This document shows, one piece after another, positions 34,625 to 43,802 of a DNA stretch of 64,000 nucleotides; the stretch's first letter is position 1; the number at the start of each line of letters is the position of its first letter. The translations under genes were made by a program, and so were the position numbers. Origin of the DNA: UBA1181 sp045226255 (lineage in GTDB: Bacteria > Bacteroidota > Bacteroidia > Bacteroidales > Paludibacteraceae). The notes under the pieces are model-generated. The model saw only the letters and a program-made list of their open reading frames with translations. It was not told where the DNA came from and ran no database searches. The stretch is from contig JBGVCG010000030.1 in assembly GCA_045226255.1 (NCBI GenBank), forward strand, positions 1 to 64,000, read 5' to 3'.

Positions 34625-35197
34625 CTATTGGTCCTCCTTGCATATGTTAAAGAGGGGCAATAAACGATCACCCGTTGCAGTTTTTAAATGCACACTGATA
34701 GTTACAGAATCCATCACCGCATAGTCAAACGCAAAATCATCACAGGAAAAATATATCGTGTCATTGGAGATGCGATACGACCCTTTTTTTTCTTCTATCC
34801 CGAAACATACGTATCGAGCCACGAAACTGCCATCCTCCCTGAAATATAGTGTACTACCACATCCGCCTCCCCCTTCATGAAAGGCCTTGAATTTAGTGGG
34901 CACCTCCTCCTCTTGCGGACCTCTGACAATCCCCAACGGATAAGCGACGATTAGGCAGAGCGTTGCAGCCATCACTATACATTCAATCCCATTCTGTTTC
35001 GTGCGATCCGTCCCCTTTATCAATCGATAAACTTTCCTGACGAAACAGACGAAAAAGGCAATCACGCAGATAAACAACATCGAATAAATAAAAAAAGCAA
35101 GCGGGAAGAATACCAACATTCTCTCCGTCCAAAGGAACTGCGTGTTTACTGCCAGAAGCAGCAGAATGGTGAATATGAGGGGTTTGGAAAGTTTCAT
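34625..35197 (-). CDS. Membrane protein of unknown function
   Basis: 190 residues: helices at about 5-22, 28-55 and 72-92, then a beta-rich extracytoplasmic domain with GGGGCGSTLYFREDGSFVAR, similar to the strand pairs of small lipocalin-like 'DUF' domains. It starts 9 bp after the gene at 35207 ends, so probably the same operon. No family recognised. Confidence 0.6.
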   Translation of the reverse strand: MKLSKPLIFTILLLLAVNTQFLWTERMLVFFPLAFFIYSMLFICVIAFFVCFVRKVYRLIKGTDRTKQNGIECIVMAATLCLIVAYPLGIVRGPQEEEVPTKFKAFHEGGGGCGSTLYFREDGSFVARYVCFGIEEKKGSYRISNDTIYFSCDDFAFDYAVMDSVTISVHLKTATGDRLLPLFNICKEDQ

Positions 35198-35206
35198 AAA
35201 TCTTCG

Positions 35207-35617
35207 TTACTTTTCTTTGTTATCAGGTTGTGGAACAGGCGATTCGTAAGCGGCCTTTATGGAGTCTCTCTTCGCTTTCTTCCGACGCAACTCTTTCTGT
35301 TTCATATATGGATCGGAACTATCACGATAAATTCCTTTTATCACATGAATCGTATCTGCATGAGGGTCATACTTTTCAACGTATATCTTGTAAGGATATC
35401 CCTCTTCATAATAGAAATTACTGAATTCACCACAAAAGGGTTCCCATTTTGTGGTATCTTTTCTGCTAAGTCCTTTTTTTATCAAATAGCAACGTTTATC
35501 ATCGACCATGACCCGATGGTCTGCCACTTGCATGTATTCTCCCTCTGAGCTCTGGGCAAAACCACTTGTGGCGCTTAGTAGCGTGAAGAGGAGAATTATG
35601 TTGAGGATATGTTTCAT
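35207..35617 (-). CDS. Secreted protein, DUF4377-like
   Basis: 136 residues with a signal peptide (about 1-21). The pattern MQVADHRVMVDDKRCYLIKK ... FYYEEGYPYKIYVEKYD resembles DUF4377, a small beta domain fused to META/HslJ proteins. The C-terminal 30 residues are highly charged (KQKELRRKKAKRDSIK). Function unknown. Confidence 0.5.
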   Translation of the reverse strand: MKHILNIILLFTLLSATSGFAQSSEGEYMQVADHRVMVDDKRCYLIKKGLSRKDTTKWEPFCGEFSNFYYEEGYPYKIYVEKYDPHADTIHVIKGIYRDSSDPYMKQKELRRKKAKRDSIKAAYESPVPQPDNKEK

Positions 35618-35640
35618 ACTATTACCATTTTAGTTATCAT

Positions 35641-36141
35641 TCACCTCACAACCCCATACCTCACCACCGTATAGACCTTCCCGTCCTTGATGGCTCCCTT
35701 GCGTATGGTAGCTTCCAGCTCATATCCATTCTTTTCCAGCACCTTGGCGGAGGCGATGTTAGGGACAAATACATGTGCGCTGATGCGTTGGATATCAAGC
35801 AGTTCGAAAGCTAGGCGAGTGATTTGCGCCACGGCTTGCGTCATGATGCCTTGCGACCAATGGTCCGTCAGCAACATATAGCCCAACTCGCCGTCTATGC
35901 GATAGACATCCTCTCTACGCTCCACCGAGATGCTGCCCACCACCTGTCCGTCCACCACCACGGCACGGAACAGACCGGTCTTCCCCTCTGCCTCCGTCAC
36001 CATGTTGAGCCACCATTCCGCATCGGAATCGGTGTAGGGGGATGGCAAGCGGTCGGAGAGATATTGTCTGTCAACAGCATTGCACAATGCTTTCAAACTA
36101 TCTTTATCGGACAAGGTCCATTCACGAAGTTGGACATTCAT
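35641..36141 (-). CDS. GNAT acetyltransferase (RimJ/RimL-like)
   Basis: 166 residues from MNVQLREWTLSDKDSLKALC. The acetyl-CoA core is clear: VVGSISVE, ELGYMLLTDHWSQGIMTQAV and FVPNIASAKVLEKNGYELEA. It probably acetylates the N-terminus of a protein or a small amine. It starts 19 bp after the hydrolase gene stop and may be co-transcribed with it. An ATG at 36174 is possible but overlaps the hydrolase gene end. Confidence 0.87.
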   Translation of the reverse strand: MNVQLREWTLSDKDSLKALCNAVDRQYLSDRLPSPYTDSDAEWWLNMVTEAEGKTGLFRAVVVDGQVVGSISVERREDVYRIDGELGYMLLTDHWSQGIMTQAVAQITRLAFELLDIQRISAHVFVPNIASAKVLEKNGYELEATIRKGAIKDGKVYTVVRYGVVR

Positions 36142-36160
36142 ATTGCTTATAATTAATCGT

Positions 36161-36895
36161 TTATACCATACCAAGAATTCTCTTGGCTACATCATCCGGA
36201 TGGTCAATCAATAGTTGTCCGTGATTCATTTTGGGGAAGACCTCGACGTGTGTATCCGGGTGGATTTCGCATAGATGCTTCGCCTGTGGTTTCGCCACGA
36301 AAGCCTCTTTGGTGCCATACCAGAAATGAATGTCCGCCCCATGGATGGATTCCAGCTTATGGGTATAGACATCCTTGTAGCCATCACGCACCGATTTGCC
36401 CTTCCCGTAAGGCCATACCTTCTTGCACTCATCCAATAGCATGTCGAAATAGTGCGAATGGAAGACGAACTTCCAGAAACCCGTACAGTGATAGCAGGTC
36501 CACACGTTGAAACTCTGGTAATACCGAAGGGGATCCACGCACCACTTGGGAAGAGGCAACAATGGCGCCGCATCCATGATGGCATGGTCGATCACTATCT
36601 CATTCCGTTCCATGATGCGGGACAGAATCTTTCCACCCAAGGAGAGACCGTAGGCAACGTCCAGATGTCCGTCCAAGTTCTCTCGAACATACCGAGCCGC
36701 CTGCATGGCTTGGTCATCGATAGAGGTATATTGAGAAGTCTGTCCCAACAGGAATCCGTCGATTCCCACCGCGACGATGTGGAAATCGTCCTTCAACAAA
36801 TCTATCAGCGGCAGGAATATCTCATGAGAGACTCCCAATCCGTGGATCAGCAGCAGACTACGTTTCTCTTTATTTCCGTATGTGTGGAATAGCAT
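36161..36895 (-). CDS. Alpha/beta hydrolase
   Basis: 244 residues: oxyanion segment LLLIHGLGVSHEIFLPL, nucleophile elbow AYGLSLGGKIL (Ser near 103), Asp in the IHFWYGTKEAFV strand region, and His in MNHGQLLIDHPDD. A Trp/Tyr/Phe-rich lid (FNVWTCYHCTGFWKFVFH) suggests a hydrophobic substrate. It is cytoplasmic, without a signal peptide. A possible -7 box TAGATTTG is at 36928-36935. Confidence 0.85.
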   Translation of the reverse strand: MLFHTYGNKEKRSLLLIHGLGVSHEIFLPLIDLLKDDFHIVAVGIDGFLLGQTSQYTSIDDQAMQAARYVRENLDGHLDVAYGLSLGGKILSRIMERNEIVIDHAIMDAAPLLPLPKWCVDPLRYYQSFNVWTCYHCTGFWKFVFHSHYFDMLLDECKKVWPYGKGKSVRDGYKDVYTHKLESIHGADIHFWYGTKEAFVAKPQAKHLCEIHPDTHVEVFPKMNHGQLLIDHPDDVAKRILGMV

Positions 36896-37045
36896 AGGAC
36901 TAGAATCAAATTACAGCTTACTAAATACAAATCTATATAAATCGCTTCATTTTATATCCTATCGCATATAAAAAATATACGACCCTGCGATTTTACATTT
37001 GATCGAATATAATTGCTATGTTGTTGGAGGCTGAAGCGACTGGTA

Positions 37046-37678
37046 TCACTCCTGTCTTATAACCCGAATCGCCCCCGCACTATGAATACGCACGATTGGA
37101 TTCGCATCGTTTTCGTCCAGCCATTGCAAGCGTTCCAGATAGGGTTTGACCATCATCGGGCGACGTTTGCCCATCACACGGAACATCTCTGGAGCCTCCA
37201 TCCGCACCTTGTCGTCGGTATCTTCTAACAGGTTGGCGAATAAAGGCATGTAAGCCTCGTATGGGTCTGGCGTATTGGTGGCGATGTTCTCCGACGCCCA
37301 GATGAAACTCAGCCGGACTTGAGGAATACCATCCGTAGCCAGGCTAAACATCTTTTCCCAGTAGGGTTGTACCAGTTCGAATCGAGCTCGGCCGATTCTG
37401 CCCAACGCATTCAAAGCCCGTTCACGAAGGAGGTCATTGGGCGCATCCATGAACGAAGCGATCTTGCCGACGTATGGCGCAATCGTCTCCGGATATTGAA
37501 GTCCCATCTCCCCCAAGAGCCAAAGCGACTTGGCAGTAATCTTGGGCGATTGGTTTTCAAGCAACGACCCGACATAGGGGATGCTTTCCTGCCAAACATC
37601 TTTATTTTTGGTCAGGGCTGACAGGTTGCTGTAGAGGGACTTTTCAGAAGAACTATTAGGGGTATTGGTGGGTGTCAT
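37046..37678 (-). CDS. HEAT-repeat protein
   Basis: 210 residues from MTPTNTPNSSSEKSLYSNLS; the upstream ATG in the frame adds an unrelated Cys/Pro stretch and is rejected. Four or five HEAT units are visible (PKITAKSLWLLGEMGLQYPE; NDLLRERALNALGRIGRARF; IPQVRLSFIWASENIATNTP; DDKVRMEAPEMFRVMGKRRP). A DNA glycosylase of the AlkD type is not supported, because its catalytic residues are not evident. Probably a scaffold. Confidence 0.75.
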   Translation of the reverse strand: MTPTNTPNSSSEKSLYSNLSALTKNKDVWQESIPYVGSLLENQSPKITAKSLWLLGEMGLQYPETIAPYVGKIASFMDAPNDLLRERALNALGRIGRARFELVQPYWEKMFSLATDGIPQVRLSFIWASENIATNTPDPYEAYMPLFANLLEDTDDKVRMEAPEMFRVMGKRRPMMVKPYLERLQWLDENDANPIVRIHSAGAIRVIRQE

Positions 37679-38042
37679 AATAAAAAATTTATCGGTCGGA
37701 CAAGGAGAGTTTTTAACATATAAATCCAATAACTATCCCGTACCAATCACTTCAACAAATTTAAGAAATTCGGGGCAAAAAACCGCCAAAATTCCAGGAA
37801 GGAAGAAAAAAGGTTTTTTCTCCATCCCCGTCATTTTCTATATAAAAAAACAAGATGGATTTTGGTCTGAATTTAGAATATAATTCCATATAAATTTTAT
37901 ATATAAAATATTGCAAATCAATAAAATAACTCTTTCGAATATTTTAAGAACTTTTGACAAAAGATTTTTGGTTTAGTCGATCAAATGACTCATTTTTGCA
38001 TATGTTACATGAGCAAAGTATTTGTTAACCAATTAATAAAAT
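37679..38042. other. AT-rich intergenic region
   Basis: 364 bases between divergent genes at 37678 and 38043. It is strongly AT-rich, with runs of A and T (for example 37842-37852), but no consensus promoter, terminator or reading frame could be supported. Confidence 0.4.
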
Positions 38043-38621
38043 ATGGATAGACTAAAAGATTTATTATCTGAGCTAAATGCTGATTCTACGATTGATTGTA
38101 TAGAGTCAACATTCTCAAAAATTGCAAATATTCTTTTGTTTAAAAGTTATATCAAAGCAGAGGAAAATGAGTATAGAATTTTAGAAATAGAGTTTTACTT
38201 TAAGAACAAAAATCATGATGACGATGTAACTATACCACGTACAACAGATAAGGGAATGTGGTGGTTACACGAATGGGGCGTTGACATCTCTTTTAATAGC
38301 AATAAGAAAGATTATTATGGAGGAATTCTCATTAGAAGTATTCTTCCTATCAAGGGTAATGACGATAAAAGAGAAGTAATATGTGGCCCTAGAAACTGCT
38401 GTTGGGAGTTGTTTTATTCTTCTGCATTGGAACAAAACGCAATGCCACAAATCATAACGAACGAAGAACAGAGCAATTACCCAGGTGAACTAGGAAGAAC
38501 AAAGCGTTATATTACAGGAAAGAAACAAGGCATAAATGGGGATTACAGATTCTATGTAAAAAATTTAGAACTAAAAGTTTGGAAAGGCTACAACGCATCT
38601 CCTTGGATAACGAACCAATGA
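38043..38621 (+). CDS. Unknown protein coupled to a deiminase
   Basis: 192 residues, low G/C compared with the neighbours, which suggests recent acquisition. The pattern EIEFYFKNKNHDDDVTIPRT, GMWWLHEWGVDISFNSN, YYGGILIRSI, VICGPRNCCWELFYSS shows a compact mixed alpha/beta protein with conserved Trp/Tyr/Gly clusters; I recall similar unnamed proteins in Bacteroidota but no function. Its stop overlaps the deiminase start by 4 bases (ATGA). The change of base composition at the junction is sharp. Confidence 0.6.
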   Translation: MDRLKDLLSELNADSTIDCIESTFSKIANILLFKSYIKAEENEYRILEIEFYFKNKNHDDDVTIPRTTDKGMWWLHEWGVDISFNSNKKDYYGGILIRSILPIKGNDDKREVICGPRNCCWELFYSSALEQNAMPQIITNEEQSNYPGELGRTKRYITGKKQGINGDYRFYVKNLELKVWKGYNASPWITNQ

Positions 38622-39448
38622 TTACCGACCCACAAACCACCACCGTCTATTTCTCCAACCTTCTCCCAAAGAAGTGCCCTGCGCTCTATCAGAGCCTTGA
38701 CGCTATTCTGAGGGAGAGGCAAGTAGCGCATCATCTATTGCCCAACACACGGGACATCTGGTGCCGCGATTACATGCCTATCCAGACGGATGAGAAACGA
38801 TTCGTGTTTTATAAATACAGCCCAGACTACTTGCAAAAACCTCATCTAAAGCGAACGATTACGGACGTGACGCAGATAGGTGCGGTGGATTGTCTGCGGC
38901 AAGTTGAAGTGGTCAACTTGGACTTGGTGGTTGATGGAGGCAATGTGGTGAAGTGTGGCGACAAAATCGTGATGACAGAGAAGGTCTTTTTTGAGAACAG
39001 AGACAAATCGAGGGATGAAGTCCGACGACTACTCGAAGAGGCTTTCCATTGCGAGATAGTTTTCTTGCCATGGGACACAATTGAAGAATACGGCCATAGC
39101 GACGGTATTATCCACTATGCGGGAGGTAATCGTGTGCTGATGACCAACTATGCAGATTCCGATGCTGTTATGGCTCGAAAGTTTGCGAAGATCCTAGATA
39201 AGCATTTCGAGGTCATTCATCTGAAATACAATGTGAAACGCAAACATGCACGCAGTTGGTCGTATATCAATTACTTGCAGATTGGTGATTTGGTGCTTGT
39301 CCCACAATTGGGCATCCCAGAAGACGAGCAGGCGGTGCAACAGATCGCCCAAGCGCTGCCGCAATGCGAAGTGGTAGGCGTACATGCATTGGAGGCTGTA
39401 CGGAAAGGGGGTGCGCTCAACTGCATATCGTGGAATGTGAGGAAGTGA
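38618..39448 (+). CDS. Agmatine deiminase / Porphyromonas-type arginine deiminase family protein
   Basis: 276 residues from MITDPQTTTVYFSNLLPKKC. Guanidino-modifying fold with DIWCRDYMPIQ, VVDGGNVVKCGDKIVM, EEYGHSDGIIHYAG (catalytic Asp/His) and GGALNCISWN with the nucleophilic Cys near the end. It hydrolyses agmatine or a peptidyl-arginine-like substrate. It is shorter than typical AguA (about 370), lacking some N-terminal residues. No signal peptide, so cytoplasmic. Confidence 0.85.
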   Translation: MITDPQTTTVYFSNLLPKKCPALYQSLDAILRERQVAHHLLPNTRDIWCRDYMPIQTDEKRFVFYKYSPDYLQKPHLKRTITDVTQIGAVDCLRQVEVVNLDLVVDGGNVVKCGDKIVMTEKVFFENRDKSRDEVRRLLEEAFHCEIVFLPWDTIEEYGHSDGIIHYAGGNRVLMTNYADSDAVMARKFAKILDKHFEVIHLKYNVKRKHARSWSYINYLQIGDLVLVPQLGIPEDEQAVQQIAQALPQCEVVGVHALEAVRKGGALNCISWNVRK

Positions 39449-39492
39449 GGTAAGAAATCTTGCGAATGGTTTTCATATGGGTTCTTCCGTCA

Positions 39493-39942
39493 TTAATCAT
39501 CAAGCACCAGTCTCAACGAATACGTGCTTCCTGACCTATTCCACTTTTCTTTTGTGTACACTGTTGGGGGTAGGGTATCAGACCCCACCAAAACATAATT
39601 AATGCGATCCCATAGAGGAGAAATGTTATATACCTCAGGAGTGTCTCTTATAGTAGGAAATTTTCTCGACACTAATCCTGCTCCGTAGCTAAATGAACAA
39701 GATTTGTAGGGCTCTAATTCACAAACAGAGTCAGCGGTTGAAATACGAATGTATTCGTAGTCATCTCCGTGATCGTATGTTGGTAACACATCTTCCATGC
39801 CCTGATATTGTTCGAAATAAGAAATCGTGACGGTACTGTCTGTTTGATTATCTATAGTAAACTTAAATTCGCCAAAGTAATCGCAAGCAGTCAGAAAGAA
39901 TGGTACCATCAATGCTAAGAATGCAACTCTATTCATTTTCAT
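39493..39942 (-). CDS. Small lipoprotein of unknown function
   Basis: 149 residues, lipobox LTAC (Cys20), then a beta-rich domain (FTIDNQTDSTVTISYFEQYQ) with three further Cys. The start could also be the second Met. It follows the XRE gene at 39957 by 14 bp but faces away from any function I can name. Confidence 0.6.
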   Translation of the reverse strand: MKMNRVAFLALMVPFFLTACDYFGEFKFTIDNQTDSTVTISYFEQYQGMEDVLPTYDHGDDYEYIRISTADSVCELEPYKSCSFSYGAGLVSRKFPTIRDTPEVYNISPLWDRINYVLVGSDTLPPTVYTKEKWNRSGSTYSLRLVLDD

Positions 39943-39956
39943 ACGTTATAAAGAAT

Positions 39957-40274
39957 TTAACATACTGATTCAATCTGCAAAATAGGTTCTTGCAAAGCAT
40001 TCTCCAATTTGCAGATAGTTTCCAATGAGAGATTTTCCTCTCCTTTCAGCAAACGTGAGACATATTGTGGAGAGCACCCCATACGAGTTGCCAGATCTGC
40101 CCTTGAAAGATTTTTTCGTTTCATGGCAATTGCCACTTTGATAGCAATTTTACGAGAATACGGTAACCATCCCGCCGCCTTTGCGCGACGAGTAGCTTCT
40201 TCTTCCTCACGCCAATTTGAAGGCGTTGTTGATTGATAACGGCTCAAACGAGCGATTGCTTCTTGCTGTGTCAT
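39957..40274 (-). CDS. XRE-type antitoxin-like regulator
   Basis: 105 residues. Helix-turn-helix LSRADLATRMGCSPQYVSRL (about 55-75), preceded by about 50 helical residues with basic patches. It resembles HigA-like antitoxins, but no toxin frame is adjacent. It follows a second XRE gene by 55 bp in the same direction. Confidence 0.8.
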   Translation of the reverse strand: MTQQEAIARLSRYQSTTPSNWREEEEATRRAKAAGWLPYSRKIAIKVAIAMKRKNLSRADLATRMGCSPQYVSRLLKGEENLSLETICKLENALQEPILQIESVC

Positions 40275-40329
40275 AAATCCACCTCCTGTTGATAATCTGT
40301 ATTAGCTTGCCTAATTTATGAGTGAATAG

Positions 40330-40653
40330 CTATTGCACAGAAAAACTGATTCTGCGACCTAACCCTTGAAAGATTTTGAATAGGGTTGATAATTGTATGT
40401 CTGCGTGGCCGTTTTCGATACGCGAAATGTAACTTTTCTTAGTGCCGATTTTTTGGGCAAGTTGTTCCTGTGTCAATCCGGCTTTTTGTCGCTCCGCTCT
40501 AAGTTTTTCGCCCAAGATAAAAGCATCTACACCTGCTTCAAACTCGGTTCTTGAAGGAGTGCCTAATTCGCCGAAATCTTCGGTAATGAGATCCTCTATC
40601 GGTGTTAAATTCAGACGATTCATTTCTTCGCGTGTCATAAATCCTTTAGACAT
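40330..40653 (-). CDS. XRE-type antitoxin-like regulator
   Basis: 107 residues. Helix-turn-helix GLTQEQLAQKIGTKKSYISR followed by IENGHADIQLSTLFKIFQGL. The N-terminal 50 residues are those of HigA antitoxins, normally preceded by a RelE/HigB toxin. Upstream here is only the promoter region, so the toxin has been lost or was never present. Confidence 0.85.
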   Translation of the reverse strand: MSKGFMTREEMNRLNLTPIEDLITEDFGELGTPSRTEFEAGVDAFILGEKLRAERQKAGLTQEQLAQKIGTKKSYISRIENGHADIQLSTLFKIFQGLGRRISFSVQ

Positions 40654-40671
40654 ATTGATAAATTTTCATGG

Positions 40672-40719
40672 CAAAGATAACCAATTAGTTAACCTGATGC
40701 AAAATATTTTATATCTTTG
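40672..40719. promoter_or_regulatory. Divergent promoter region
   Basis: Minus strand: TATCTTTG (40672-40679) with TTTG at 40700-40703, exactly 20 bp apart, for the XRE genes. Plus strand: TATCTTTG at 40712-40719 for the DUF3781 gene, without a clear TTG box. Between them are direct GGTTA repeats (on the minus strand GGTTA-N6-GGTTA), a possible operator for the XRE protein. Confidence 0.6.
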
Positions 40720-40744
40720 TTACATGAACATTTAATCACCCAAT

Positions 40745-41020
40745 ATGATGGATTTAGACTCATTGCATTCGCCTCGTCAAACCCTCCTTCAATCCCTCTC
40801 GCAGATCCACACCACCCCCATGGGTGTTGAGAGGATAAAGAGGAATCTACGCTTGTCGGAGGGGGATGTGGTGACCTATTGCAAGGAGAAAATCGCTTCC
40901 CCGAATTGTGAGATCACCAAGCAAGGGAAGAACTACTATTGCAAAATAGATGATATCATCATTACGGTCAACTCGTTCAGTTTCACCATCATAACGGCTC
41001 ACATAAACAAACAGGCATGA
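40745..41020 (+). CDS. DUF3781 protein
   Basis: 91 residues. The core QIHTTPMGVERIKRNLRLSE then VVTYCKEKIASPNCEITKQG and ITVNSFSFTIITAH is the DUF3781 pattern. Function unknown. Its stop overlaps the glycosyltransferase start by 4 bases (ATGA), so both are translated together. The start could be the second ATG, 3 bases on. Confidence 0.8.
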   Translation: MMDLDSLHSPRQTLLQSLSQIHTTPMGVERIKRNLRLSEGDVVTYCKEKIASPNCEITKQGKNYYCKIDDIIITVNSFSFTIITAHINKQA

Positions 41021-42162
41021 GAGTATTAATCGTTCCAATGGCAGCCATGGCGCCAACAGCGGGGCCTTCGTATCGTACCCGATGCATCGCGAGCGTGATG
41101 CAGAAAGAGGGTTTGACGGTCGCCACCTGCCAGGCGCAAGACGTTAACTATAAGCCGATTGAAGGCATCGAGAACTATTACCTGACGGTTCCCTCGCCTA
41201 TGGGCATGCCCTCGTTCGTCGGCACACATATCTTCCCTATCGTCCAAAAGCTAGGCGTGAACCGTTTCAGGAGCGTCGACAGCTTCGACGAGGTGCTCCA
41301 CCTGACAGGGAACACCGATTACGCCTACCTCAAACAGAGCGTGGAGGATATCCGCATGGCCATCAAGGCGTTTCAGCCCGACATCGTCTATTCCGAGTTC
41401 AATATCTCCGCCATGCTGGCAGCGAAGCTGGAGAAGGTGACCTTGTACATCTCCGCCAGTTACCCGACACAACACAAATACAGTCATAACCCGAAATATG
41501 CTAAGGGCTTAAACAAACTGCTTCGTGAATATGGCTTGCCACCATTGGCCTCATGTCTCGAACTGTTTGATTTCGCGGAGAAGAAATTCATACCGAGCTG
41601 CAAAGAACTGGAACCGATGGAGGATCCGAAGGTCTCTTTTTGTGGCACGTTCAAGGGCAACATCAAGGCAAGCTCCGCCGTCCGCAACAAGGTGCTTGTC
41701 TACATGGGCAATGGAACCATCTCACAACGCAAGATGGTGAAGGAGGTCTCCCGAGCGTTCGAAAACACTGAATACCAAGTGTATATAGCAGGACAAGGAT
41801 TAAAGGAAGAATCCTTCGGCAACATCCATATCGCACCGTTCTTCAACTTCGACGCATACTTGCCGGAGTCCGTGCTGTTCATCAACCATGGCGGACAAAA
41901 CAGCATCGCAGACGGACTGGTCTATGGTGTCCCGCTCCTCATTTGCGCAGGCAAGGTGTTCGAACGGAAGTACAATGCACAGAGTGTTGTGAAAGCGGGA
42001 GCGGGAGAAGAATTGACCGTTGCGGAGTTCACCTCGGAGGAGATTAGACGTGTAGCTTTACAAATTATTAACAATCCTGATTATCAAAGGAATGCGTATA
42101 GGATTGGGAAAGAACTGACTTCATTGGGAGGGGTGTCGGTCATCACTTCATCCATGCGTTAG
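41017..42162 (+). CDS. UDP-sugar glycosyltransferase, GT1-like
   Basis: 381 residues, GT-B fold. N-terminal Gly/Pro-rich entry MRVLIVPMAAMAPTAGPSYR; C-terminal donor site LVYMGNGTISQRKMVKEVSR and INHGGQNSIADGLVYGVPLL, the GT1/UGT signature with the His-Gly-Gly. It probably transfers a hexose or glucuronate to a small acceptor in the cytoplasm. It is coupled to DUF3781, so the small protein may regulate it. Confidence 0.85.
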   Translation: MRVLIVPMAAMAPTAGPSYRTRCIASVMQKEGLTVATCQAQDVNYKPIEGIENYYLTVPSPMGMPSFVGTHIFPIVQKLGVNRFRSVDSFDEVLHLTGNTDYAYLKQSVEDIRMAIKAFQPDIVYSEFNISAMLAAKLEKVTLYISASYPTQHKYSHNPKYAKGLNKLLREYGLPPLASCLELFDFAEKKFIPSCKELEPMEDPKVSFCGTFKGNIKASSAVRNKVLVYMGNGTISQRKMVKEVSRAFENTEYQVYIAGQGLKEESFGNIHIAPFFNFDAYLPESVLFINHGGQNSIADGLVYGVPLLICAGKVFERKYNAQSVVKAGAGEELTVAEFTSEEIRRVALQIINNPDYQRNAYRIGKELTSLGGVSVITSSMR

Positions 42163-42240
42163 CGGGCAACCGTTCCGGCATGGAGGTCACCGACAAATAG
42201 TATCATTCCTCCCCAAAAAATGTGAAGGCGGAGTCTTCCC

Positions 42241-43542
42241 TCAATACTTTATCAGCCCCTTCTGTTTGATTTTGAAGTAGATGAATTGGACGATCCCCCG
42301 CATGGACAAATAGGCGAGGAAGGCAATCCACAGGCCATCGTTTCCAATCCTTCCGATGAGAAGATTGTACAACAGGAAGAACAGAATCGTGGCACAGACC
42401 ATGGCTGTGACCATTCCCTTCGCCATAGTTGCCCCCACCATGATACCATCCCAAAGGAAGGCGGAAAAGCCGCAAATAGGTATGGCGACAACCCATATCA
42501 GGTAGTCTTCAGCAGCAAAGATCGTCGCGTCCTCATTGGTGAGCACGTGCAGGAAATCAATGGAGAAGAATTTATACGCGAAGGTGAACACGACGACCAG
42601 CCCCAATCCCCACAGGAATATGTACCGGATGGATTTACTCAAGTTGGCAGGGTCTTTCGCCCCGATGTACCTGCCGGTCAGGGCTTCTCCCGCATATGCG
42701 AATCCATCCGTGAAGTAGGAGAAGATCGAGAAGAATTGTATCAGCAACGTATTGACAGCCAACAATGTGGTTCCCTGCTTGGCGCCCGCCAAAGTGAAGA
42801 AGGTGGTGACAGCCGTAAGGCAGACGGTTCGGATGGCGATGCTTCCGTTGAGGGAGATGATACGTTTCAGTTTCGATGCGTCAAGAACCTCCTGTTTGCT
42901 GATCAACGGTATCAGGTCGCTATATTTATGTTTCCAGAGGAAGAAGGCCAACGCAAGACCGCTGTATTGAGCGACGAGCGTACCCATCGCGATTCCAGTG
43001 ATTCCCAGGTCAAGGCCTATCACGAAAAGCAAGCTGCAAAGGATGTTGATGACATTGATGGAGATAGCGATAATCATCGGGTAGACAGAGTTCTGCATGC
43101 CTATGAACCAGCCTTTTATGCTATACATGCACATCACCGCAGGGGCACCGAACACGCATAGATTGAAGTAATAAGACGCGGCCTCCTCCACCTCGGGAGC
43201 GGTGTTCATATAGGCGAAAGCATACTTCTGGATGACGCCCTTCATCAAAAAGATTAACAGGCAGGCCGACAATGCGATAAGAATGGAGCGAAGCAGAAGA
43301 TGAATCGATTCCGAGTGATTTTTCGCACCGAAGGATTGGGCGGTCAGTCCGCTGGTACTCATGCGGATGAAGCCGAATGTCCAATAAAGCATATTGATCA
43401 ACGTGCCCCCAACAGAGATAGCACAAATATACACGACGCTGCCCAAATGTCCCGCGATAGCCAAGTCGACCAAGCTAAGCAAAGGAACCGTGATATTGGT
43501 CGCAATGGCAGGAACAGCAATTTTTAGAATTCTCTTATTCAT
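42241..43542 (-). CDS. MATE-family efflux transporter (DinF-like)
   Basis: 433 residues with twelve hydrophobic helices arranged as two halves. AVPAIATNITVPLLSLVDLA at the start and TVCLTAVTTFFTLAGAKQGT at the start of the second half are typical MATE repeats. It exports cationic compounds with Na+ or H+. The promoter is clear (43626-43657). It is monocistronic. Confidence 0.93.
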   Translation of the reverse strand: MNKRILKIAVPAIATNITVPLLSLVDLAIAGHLGSVVYICAISVGGTLINMLYWTFGFIRMSTSGLTAQSFGAKNHSESIHLLLRSILIALSACLLIFLMKGVIQKYAFAYMNTAPEVEEAASYYFNLCVFGAPAVMCMYSIKGWFIGMQNSVYPMIIAISINVINILCSLLFVIGLDLGITGIAMGTLVAQYSGLALAFFLWKHKYSDLIPLISKQEVLDASKLKRIISLNGSIAIRTVCLTAVTTFFTLAGAKQGTTLLAVNTLLIQFFSIFSYFTDGFAYAGEALTGRYIGAKDPANLSKSIRYIFLWGLGLVVVFTFAYKFFSIDFLHVLTNEDATIFAAEDYLIWVVAIPICGFSAFLWDGIMVGATMAKGMVTAMVCATILFFLLYNLLIGRIGNDGLWIAFLAYLSMRGIVQFIYFKIKQKGLIKY

Positions 43543-43625
43543 CCGAAAAACTCCTCATTTCCATAAGGTTAGGGCATCATAGCACAGGGCCAATCATCCT
43601 TTTCAACCTTACATTTTTCTCGGCT

Positions 43626-43657
43626 CAAAGATACTGCACTTCTTGGATTCCCACAAG
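43626..43657 (-). promoter_or_regulatory. Promoter of the MATE gene
   Basis: TATCTTTG (43626-43633) and CTTG (43654-43657) on the minus strand with 20 bp between. Leader about 75 nt. Confidence 0.65.
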
Positions 43658-43802
43658 AGAAGAAATACCCGAACCAGGGCAATCACATTTAACTTTCACA
43701 GTTCATAGATTTTTCATTTAGACGAGGCAGAGGGCAACAAATCCTCACGCAGAAAAGAGTTCACGGAGTTTGATACGAATTTATCGCATCAGCACTGATC
43801 GC

